From NCBI GenBank assembly GCA_934591635.1, contig CAKTPI010000002.1:146777-210776 (forward strand): a stretch of 64,000 nucleotides of DNA. The letters run 5' to 3'. This DNA comes from an uncultured Oscillospiraceae bacterium (GTDB lineage Bacteria; Bacillota; Clostridia; Oscillospirales; Oscillospiraceae). The position numbers were made by a program, and so were the translations under genes. This document shows positions 58,920-64,000 of the stretch, piece after piece. Positions within the stretch are counted from its first letter, which is position 1. Each line of letters begins with the position of its first letter. Below the pieces are notes generated by a model. It worked only from the letters and a program-made list of their open reading frames with translations. It was not told the origin of the DNA and did no database searches.

Positions 58920-59069
58920 ATGAGCCACATCAAGACCCTCGAGACCAAGAACCTGTGCCAGAGCGCCAAGAACGGCGGCTGCGGCGAATGCCAGACTTCC
59001 TGCCAGTCCGCTTGCAAGACCAGCTGCGGCATTGCCAACCAGCAGTGCGAGAACAAGGAAAGCAAGTAA
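58920..59069 (+). CDS. scfA: SCIFF ranthipeptide precursor
   Basis: A 49-residue ribosomal peptide. It matches the Clostridia-wide SCIFF family: start MSHIKTLETKN, then the nearly invariant core GCGECQTSCQSACKTSCG and a C-terminal NQQCENKESK. Six family cysteines are present (21, 24, 28, 32, 36, 43), plus an extra Cys at position 13. The radical SAM/SPASM maturase is encoded just downstream and would form thioether links from these cysteines to acceptor carbons. GGAGG lies eight bases before the ATG. In other Clostridia these peptides have been linked to population-level signalling; the role here is unknown. Confidence 0.93.
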   Translation: MSHIKTLETKNLCQSAKNGGCGECQTSCQSACKTSCGIANQQCENKESK

Positions 59070-59087
59070 TTTTCTACTTTCAAACCC

Positions 59088-59119
59088 AAAAGTGCCGCCG
59101 TTTTCCGGCGGCACTTTTT
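59088..59119 (+). terminator. Intercistronic terminator between the SCIFF precursor and maturase
   Basis: Perfect 13-base-pair stem AAAAGTGCCGCCG / CGGCGGCACTTTT with a five-base loop, ending in five T. It is 12 bases before the maturase start, so partial read-through would give precursor in excess. Confidence 0.85.
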
Positions 59120-59131
59120 ATAGGAGAATTT

Positions 59132-60520
59132 ATGGTACATTGTTATAAATTGGGAGGATTGAATATTGTCCTCGATACCTATTCCGGCGCTGTCCACGTG
59201 GTGGATGAAATTGCCTATGACATTATTGAGATGTACGAGGGAAAATCCACAGAGGAAATTGTGGCGGCTGTTCTTGCCAAATACCCGAACCGGGCTGACG
59301 TGACGGAGGAAGAAATTCGCCAGGTCTGCGCGGATGTGGAGACGCTGAAAGAGCAGGGGCAACTCTTCACGCCGGATACCTATGCCGATAAGGCAACCGC
59401 ACTCAAGCAGCGCAGCGCCGGAGTGGTCAAGGCCCTCTGCCTCCACGTGGCGCACACCTGTAACCTCAACTGCTCCTATTGCTTTGCCAGCCAGGGAAAA
59501 TACCATGGCGACCGGGCACTGATGAGCTTCGAGGTGGGCAAGCAGGCCCTGGATTTCCTGGTGGCCCACTCCGGAAACCGGCACAATCTGGAGGTGGATT
59601 TCTTCGGCGGTGAACCGCTGATGAATTTTGATGTGGTCAAGCAATTGGTAGCCTATGCCCGCAGCATCGAGAAACAGGCGGGCAAGAATTTTCGCTTCAC
59701 CCTGACCACCAACGGCATGCTGATTAACGATGATGTGATTGATTTTGCCAACCGGGAAATGAGCAATGTGGTGCTCAGCCTGGATGGCCGCAAGGAGGTT
59801 CACGATCGCTTCCGGGTGGACTACGCCGGAAAGGGCAGCTGGGAGCGCATTGTGCCCAAGTTCCAGAAGCTGGTGCAGGCCCGGGGCGGCAAGAATTACT
59901 ATATGCGCGGCACCTTTACCCATTTTAACCCGGATTTCCTCAAGGATATCCAGGAAATGCTGGATTTAGGCTTTAACGAGCTGAGCATGGAGCCGGTGGT
60001 TTGCGCCGCCGATGATCCCTCCGCCCTGACCCAGGAGGATCTTCCCATTGTCCTGGAGCAGTACGAGCAGCTGGCACAGCTGATGCTCCAGCGCCGTAAG
60101 GAAGGCAGGCCCTTTACCTTCTACCATTACATGATCGATTTGAAGGGCGGCCCCTGCATTTATAAACGGATTTCCGGCTGCGGCAGCGGAACAGAATATA
60201 TGGCTGTCACCCCATGGGGCGATCTGTATCCCTGCCACCAGTTTGTGGGGGAGGAAAAGTTTAAGCTTGGCAATGTCTGGGATGGCGTGACCAATCTGGA
60301 GTGCCAGAATGAATTTGCCGCCTGCAATGTCTATGCTCACCCCGAGTGTGCGGACTGCTGGGCCAAGCTCTATTGCTCCGGCGGCTGCGCAGCCAATGCC
60401 TACCACGCTACCGGCTCCGTTACCGGCGTTTACAAGTATGGCTGTGAGCTATTCCGCAAACGTATGGAGTGCGCCATTATGGTAGAAGCCACGAAGGCGC
60501 TGGAAGGCAGCGAGGAATGA
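59132..60520 (+). CDS. scfB: SCIFF radical SAM/SPASM peptide maturase
   Basis: A 462-residue radical SAM enzyme that matures the SCIFF peptide. Residues 1-95 form a peptide-recognition-like N-terminus (MVHCYKLGGLNIVLDTYSGAVHVVDEIAYDIIE). The 4Fe-4S motif is CNLNCSYC (110-117), preceded by LHVAHT and followed by VDFFGGEPLMN and FTLTTNGML. The C-terminal SPASM domain has a spaced Cys series (CGSGTEYMAVTPWGDLYPCHQ; CNVYAHPECADCWAKLYCSGGCAANAY) that holds auxiliary clusters. AGGAG precedes the ATG. Its stop overlaps the decarboxylase start. Confidence 0.94.
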   Translation: MVHCYKLGGLNIVLDTYSGAVHVVDEIAYDIIEMYEGKSTEEIVAAVLAKYPNRADVTEEEIRQVCADVETLKEQGQLFTPDTYADKATALKQRSAGVVKALCLHVAHTCNLNCSYCFASQGKYHGDRALMSFEVGKQALDFLVAHSGNRHNLEVDFFGGEPLMNFDVVKQLVAYARSIEKQAGKNFRFTLTTNGMLINDDVIDFANREMSNVVLSLDGRKEVHDRFRVDYAGKGSWERIVPKFQKLVQARGGKNYYMRGTFTHFNPDFLKDIQEMLDLGFNELSMEPVVCAADDPSALTQEDLPIVLEQYEQLAQLMLQRRKEGRPFTFYHYMIDLKGGPCIYKRISGCGSGTEYMAVTPWGDLYPCHQFVGEEKFKLGNVWDGVTNLECQNEFAACNVYAHPECADCWAKLYCSGGCAANAYHATGSVTGVYKYGCELFRKRMECAIMVEATKALEGSEE

Positions 60521-61857
60521 ATACCCCCATCTGTGATTTCGTCCGGCACTATGCTGATGCCCAGCCCGCCCGGCTGCATATGCCGGGGCACAAGGGCAGG
60601 GGAACGATAGAGCGCCTGGATATCACCGAAATCCCGGGGGCGGATGTCCTGTATCATCCGACGGGCATCATCCTGGAAAGTGAGCGGAATGCGGCCAGCC
60701 TGTTTGGCAGTCGACGGACGGTTTACTCGGCTGAGGGTTCATCCCTGCCTATCCGGGCCATGGTTTACCTGACGGTGCAGTATGCACTGCAAAGGGGAAT
60801 GCGTCCCCGCATCGCGGCCGGGCGCAATGCCCACAAGGTGTTTATTACGGCAGCGGCGCTGCTGGATGTACAGGTGGATTGGCTCTATCCGGAGGAAGAG
60901 GGCACACTGCTGACCTGCCACATCACACCGGAGTGGCTGGAGCGCTGTCTTCGGGAAAATGAACGACCCACGGCGGTGTATATCACCAGCCCGGACTATC
61001 TGGGGAATATGGCAGATATAGCCGGCCTGAGCCGGGTTTGCCGCCAATATGGCTGCCTGCTGCTGGTGGATAACGCCCATGGCGCCTATCTGAATTTCCT
61101 GCCGGATCGTATGCATCCCATGGCCCTGGGGGCGGATCTCTGCTGCGATTCTGCCCATAAGACATTGCCGGTGCTTACCGGCGGCGCTTACCTGCACATT
61201 TCACGCCAGGCCCCTGCGGAATTTGACGATGTTGCGGATGCGGCCATGGCGCTGTTTGCCTCCACCAGTCCATCCTACCTGATTTTGCAGTCCCTGGATG
61301 CGGCAAACGCTGCCTTGGATGGTGCATGGAGCGGGAGGCTTGCAGCGGCTGCAGAGGAGTGGGCGAAGGTGAAAGAGAAGGTATGTACCCTCGGTTTTCG
61401 CTTGACCGGCCAAGAGCCACTGAAGCTGACAGTCATGCCAAAATCCTACGGCTACACCGGCCAGAAACTTGCGGACCTGCTGGAAGCACAGGGAATCTAT
61501 TGCGAATTTGCCGACCCGGATTACCTGGTGCTGATGCTTCCGGCGGAGTATTCACCGGATTTACCGATCCGGATTGTGGCTGCCTTTGCAGCCATTCTGC
61601 CCAGAGCTGCCATTCATTCACCCGCACCGCGCCTTGCGCCTGCTCAGACAGTGCTTACACCGCACCAGGCACTGTTCCGCCCGGCAATCAACCTCCCGAT
61701 TCATGCCGCTATAGGGAAAATAATGGCGGATGCTACCGTCAGTTGCCCCCCAGCAATCCCAATTGTATGCTGTGGGGAGCGGATTGATCCTTGGGCGGTG
61801 GCAGCAATGGAATATTACGGGATCACCCATGTCCGCGTGAGCCGGGAAGATGCATAG
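60517..61857 (+). CDS. PLP-dependent Orn/Lys/Arg decarboxylase-family protein
   Basis: A 446-residue aspartate aminotransferase-fold decarboxylase. It begins MNTPICDFVRHYADAQPARLHMPGHKGR, the MPGHK opening of the Orn/Lys/Arg decarboxylase family. The cofactor Lys is in DSAHKTLPVLTGGAYLH (K215), preceded by LLLVDNAHGAYLNFLPDRMHP. It lacks the long N-terminal wing domain of the inducible enzymes. Its start overlaps the maturase stop by four bases (ATGA), so it is in the SCIFF operon. Whether it acts in polyamine metabolism or with the RiPP is unknown. Confidence 0.88.
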   Translation: MNTPICDFVRHYADAQPARLHMPGHKGRGTIERLDITEIPGADVLYHPTGIILESERNAASLFGSRRTVYSAEGSSLPIRAMVYLTVQYALQRGMRPRIAAGRNAHKVFITAAALLDVQVDWLYPEEEGTLLTCHITPEWLERCLRENERPTAVYITSPDYLGNMADIAGLSRVCRQYGCLLLVDNAHGAYLNFLPDRMHPMALGADLCCDSAHKTLPVLTGGAYLHISRQAPAEFDDVADAAMALFASTSPSYLILQSLDAANAALDGAWSGRLAAAAEEWAKVKEKVCTLGFRLTGQEPLKLTVMPKSYGYTGQKLADLLEAQGIYCEFADPDYLVLMLPAEYSPDLPIRIVAAFAAILPRAAIHSPAPRLAPAQTVLTPHQALFRPAINLPIHAAIGKIMADATVSCPPAIPIVCCGERIDPWAVAAMEYYGITHVRVSREDA

Positions 61858-61907
61858 CAATTTCCTGGAAGTATTTATTCTTTTCCCAAAAAATCCGGGA
61901 ATTATCA

Positions 61908-61936
61908 TTGAAAAAATGTTGCGGTTGTGTTAGAAT
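61908..61936 (+). promoter_or_regulatory. Promoter of the riboswitch-controlled gene
   Basis: TTGAAA at 61908-61913, 17 bases, TAGAAT at 61931-61936. Confidence 0.7.
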
Positions 61937-61975
61937 GACAGAGCATGGATAATCTCCCGTAAAAGTGAATATCAG

Positions 61976-62109
61976 CATCAGAATGAAGGAACCGTGTGTG
62001 AACCACGGACTGTAACGGCAACTGTAACGCGGAGCGACCTCCATATGCCACTGGGAAACTGGGAAGGCGGAGGAAGCGGAGAGGCGGAGTCAGGATATTT
62101 CGTCTGATG
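61976..62109 (+). ncRNA. Cobalamin riboswitch
   Basis: The transcribed leader carries the conserved cobalamin-aptamer segments in order: GAAGGAACCGTGTGTGAA, the B12-box-like ACTGTAACGGCAACTGTAA, GCGGAGCGACCTCC, GCCACTGG, AACTGGGAAGGCGGAGGAAGC and GGAGTCAGGATATT. P1 is formed by CATCAGA (61976) with TCTGATG (62103). A stem-loop with a T run follows and probably acts as the expression platform. It should switch off the downstream gene when a corrinoid is bound. The exact ligand class (AdoCbl or MeCbl) is not decided. Confidence 0.9.
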
Positions 62110-62151
62110 AGTTTGTTTCCGATTAAAACGCTATGAGTTCTGAAAATACCG

Positions 62152-62187
62152 TCAGGGCAGCACACTTGTGTTGCCCTGATTTTCTTT
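62152..62187 (+). terminator. Riboswitch expression-platform terminator
   Basis: TCAGGGCAGCAC pairs with GTGTTGCCCTGA (one wobble) around a short loop, followed by TTTTCTTTT. It lies between the aptamer and the start of the repeat protein gene. Confidence 0.8.
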
Positions 62188-62291
62188 TCGGGAGCGTTAC
62201 ATCCGACCTAAGCGCCTTTACTGTGAGATTTCCGTGAGAAATCTGGGATGGCTTTCAATTGCAGCCGTTCCACACAGGAGGCGTAATTTTT

Positions 62292-64000
62292 ATGTCAAAA
62301 TTACGGACAAGAATCATTGCATTCCTGCTGGCATTTTCTATGCTGGCGGGCTATGCACTGCCTGCCGCTGCTGAAGATTTTCAGCAAGAGGAGGAGATTG
62401 TTGGGGCGGTAGAGCCGACACAGGCTCCAGACCCAGAACCGGAACCCCCGGTACCTACTGAGGAAGAGGAGGAGCAACCAACGGTTGCTGCCGAAACTCC
62501 CACGGAAGAGCCTACGGAAGCCCCTATGGAGGAGGCAACGGAGGCACCTTCGGAAGAACCGGAAATGCCTACAGAAGAACCGGAACCCGAAGAGCAGCTT
62601 CCAGAGGAAACGGAGCCCGAAGACGAAACCGAACCCGAAGAAACAGAGCCGGAGGAGACGGAACCGGAAGAGCCGTACCTGAATCCGATTACTTATCGCG
62701 CAGCCCCCACCGTGGAGCAAAGCGCTGCGGGAATTGCAGCGGTGTATCCGGGCAGTGACGAGTTGTGCGGCGACTTTGCAGTGCAGAGCGCTACCGCAAT
62801 TCGCTGCGATGGTGTCCTGTACGCAACATTGAATGTCAGCACGTCTTACGCTTATTTGTATCTTGGCGGCCATGCTCAACTGGAGGATCGACTGACCCAG
62901 GGCGGCGCCGTCCCTGTGGTGGAGGGCGTGAACAATGGCGGCACCAAGCTGTTCCACTTTGCTGCTAATGTGCCCGGCAATTGCCGCATGACGGTGTGTC
63001 TGGTTGAGCAGGATGCGGAGGGCAGCTATCTGGTACAGGAACTGGAGCTGGTTATCCCTGCAGTGGAAGAGGAAGATGGCTTCGAACTGTACGCAGCAGA
63101 GATCTCTGCTTTTGCACCGGTCAGCTACCCTGCTGCTCCTGCAGAGGAACAAAACGTGAGCGGACAACTGTTCGTTGCGAAGGAAGACGACAGCGCTGTC
63201 TACCCTATGTTTAAAATTGAGACGGCAACCGCGGTGAAGGTTGGCGAGACCATCTATGCGACGGTTCAGGTGAATCCTGCGGCCAGCGGAAAATTTACGT
63301 ATTCCTATTTGTACTTTGGTAATCGGGCGGAGTTGGCTGCCCTGATCGAAGCGGGTACTGCAATTCCGTCTGTTCAGGGAGAGGACGGGGAGGCCACGCA
63401 AAGCTACCACTTTACTCTCCCTGCCTCTGCTGCCGGAACCCGCGTTCCTGTGTGCATCATCAAGAGCGACCTGACTGCCAGAAGCCCCTACAATTCCAGT
63501 GAACTGGAACTGGTGGTGCCGGAAGAAATTCCCGAGGTCGAGGTCAAGAAGGATCCCGTCCCCAAGCCTGTTTCCTATCCTGCCGCACCTGCGGAGGAGC
63601 AGGACGTCAGCGGCAAGCTGTTTGTTGCCAAGCAGGGTGCAGATACCATCTACCCCATGTTCAAGGCAGAGACCGCTACCGCAATCAAGGATGAGAACAA
63701 CATTTATGTTACTCTTCAAGTGAACCCCGCCGCCAGTGGTGCATTCACTTACAGCTACTTGTACTTCGGTACCCGCACGGACCTGATTGCCCAGCTGGAA
63801 GCGGGCGGCGAGTTCGATGTGGTTGCCGGTGTAGACGGCGAGAAGCAGAGCTACCATTTCACCCTGCCTCTGAGCGCTGCCGGAACCCGCGTTCCTGTGT
63901 GCATCATCAAGAACGACCTGACGGCCAGAAGCCCCTACAATTCCAGTGAACTGGAACTGGTGGTGCCGGAAGAAATTCCCGAGGTCGAGGTCAAGAAGGA
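62292..64000 (+). CDS. Secreted repeat-domain protein under cobalamin-riboswitch control, partial
   Basis: A protein truncated by the right edge after 569 codons. It has a signal peptide (residues 1-27, ending LPAAAEDF), then about 105 residues rich in Glu, Pro and Thr that look like a wall-spanning spacer. A divergent repeat domain follows (about 140-255: IRCDGVLYATLNVSTSYAYLYLGG), then two closely similar repeats of 149 residues (about 280-430 and 430 onward) with the pattern SYPAAPAEEQ, VSGQ/KLFVAK, YPMFKxETATA, VNPAASG, YSYLYFG and ARSPYNSSELELVVPEE. I recognise no Pfam family with certainty. A corrinoid-binding or scavenging surface role is inferred from the riboswitch only. AGGAGG lies 10 bases before the ATG. 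Confidence 0.85.
   Translation, partial: MSKLRTRIIAFLLAFSMLAGYALPAAAEDFQQEEEIVGAVEPTQAPDPEPEPPVPTEEEEEQPTVAAETPTEEPTEAPMEEATEAPSEEPEMPTEEPEPEEQLPEETEPEDETEPEETEPEETEPEEPYLNPITYRAAPTVEQSAAGIAAVYPGSDELCGDFAVQSATAIRCDGVLYATLNVSTSYAYLYLGGHAQLEDRLTQGGAVPVVEGVNNGGTKLFHFAANVPGNCRMTVCLVEQDAEGSYLVQELELVIPAVEEEDGFELYAAEISAFAPVSYPAAPAEEQNVSGQLFVAKEDDSAVYPMFKIETATAVKVGETIYATVQVNPAASGKFTYSYLYFGNRAELAALIEAGTAIPSVQGEDGEATQSYHFTLPASAAGTRVPVCIIKSDLTARSPYNSSELELVVPEEIPEVEVKKDPVPKPVSYPAAPAEEQDVSGKLFVAKQGADTIYPMFKAETATAIKDENNIYVTLQVNPAASGAFTYSYLYFGTRTDLIAQLEAGGEFDVVAGVDGEKQSYHFTLPLSAAGTRVPVCIIKNDLTARSPYNSSELELVVPEEIPEVEVKK
63429..63553 (+). repeat. Direct repeat copy 1 within the surface-protein gene
   Basis: A 125-base segment beginning GCTGCCGGAACCCGCG that recurs with only about two differences at 63876-64000, offset by 447 bases (149 codons). 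Such near-identity indicates recent duplication or homogenisation. Confidence 0.9.
63876..64000 (+). repeat. Direct repeat copy 2 within the surface-protein gene
   Basis: Second copy of the 125-base segment; it is cut by the window edge, so more copies may follow. Confidence 0.9.

Noticed and set aside
1..64000. tRNA, rRNA or CRISPR loci
   Set aside because: No cloverleaf-like GTTCRA segments in the intergenic gaps, no rRNA sequence and no regularly spaced short repeats were seen.

Overview
The window looks like chromosome from a Gram-positive gut anaerobe of the class Clostridia, most likely Oscillospirales. The signs are AGGAGG-type ribosome sites, consensus sigma-A promoters with 17-base spacers, a SCIFF ranthipeptide locus, AddAB recombination genes, a sialic-acid catabolic cluster and a moderately high GC content. 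The taxon is an inference. I see no rRNA or tRNA genes, CRISPR arrays, insertion sequences or prophage.

Layout. 1-1977: a metal-uptake operon on the minus strand (Fur-family regulator, substrate-binding lipoprotein, ATPase cut by the left edge) with a perfect 7-1-7 operator. 2018-4163: a cytidine deaminase with an apparent ATA start, a hexapeptide acetyltransferase and a convergent APH-fold kinase. 4186-13335: a ten-gene minus-strand operon for a Mrp/Mbh-like ion-translocating complex with four large antiporter-like subunits and no redox module. 13558-16126: a patatin-like lipase, then a sigma factor with a membrane DUF4367-type partner. 16135-27171: a divergent amino-sugar/sialic-acid cluster containing lyase, YhcH protein, ABC importer, RpiR regulator, N-acylglucosamine 2-epimerase, sugar kinase, SGNH esterase, YesL-like membrane protein and NagA. 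27185-31967: a branching enzyme, a GT4 glycosyltransferase and two GNAT acetyltransferases.

31998-40203: one operon encoding every step from DAHP to chorismate plus the prephenate branches to Phe and Tyr (aroF-tyrA-aroB-aroA-aroC-pheA-aroE/K fusion-aroQ). It is preceded by a Phe/Tyr-rich leader peptide and a terminator, a classical attenuator layout. 40202-45300: a zinc-dependent phospholipase C-like protein, a membrane Ser/Thr kinase with fibronectin-like ectodomains and, divergently, a zinc-ribbon/Big2 membrane protein. 45296-48934: DUF378, ispE, a gene-poor stretch with a possible decayed ORF, and a DUF2975-XRE-DUF4153/4173 operon with its own operator. 49048-58821: addB-addA, a secreted DUF4367-like protein, a DUF1846 protein and an alpha/beta hydrolase. 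58850-61857: a SCIFF precursor, its radical SAM/SPASM maturase and a translationally overlapping PLP decarboxylase. 61908-64000: a cobalamin riboswitch upstream of a secreted repeat protein that runs off the right edge.

The genes work as regulated modules: zinc/metal homeostasis, ion pumping, host-glycan (sialic acid) feeding, aromatic amino-acid synthesis under attenuation, and a RiPP locus. The most novel items are the aro attenuator, the cobalamin-riboswitch/repeat-protein unit, the four-antiporter operon and the candidate RpiR operators.
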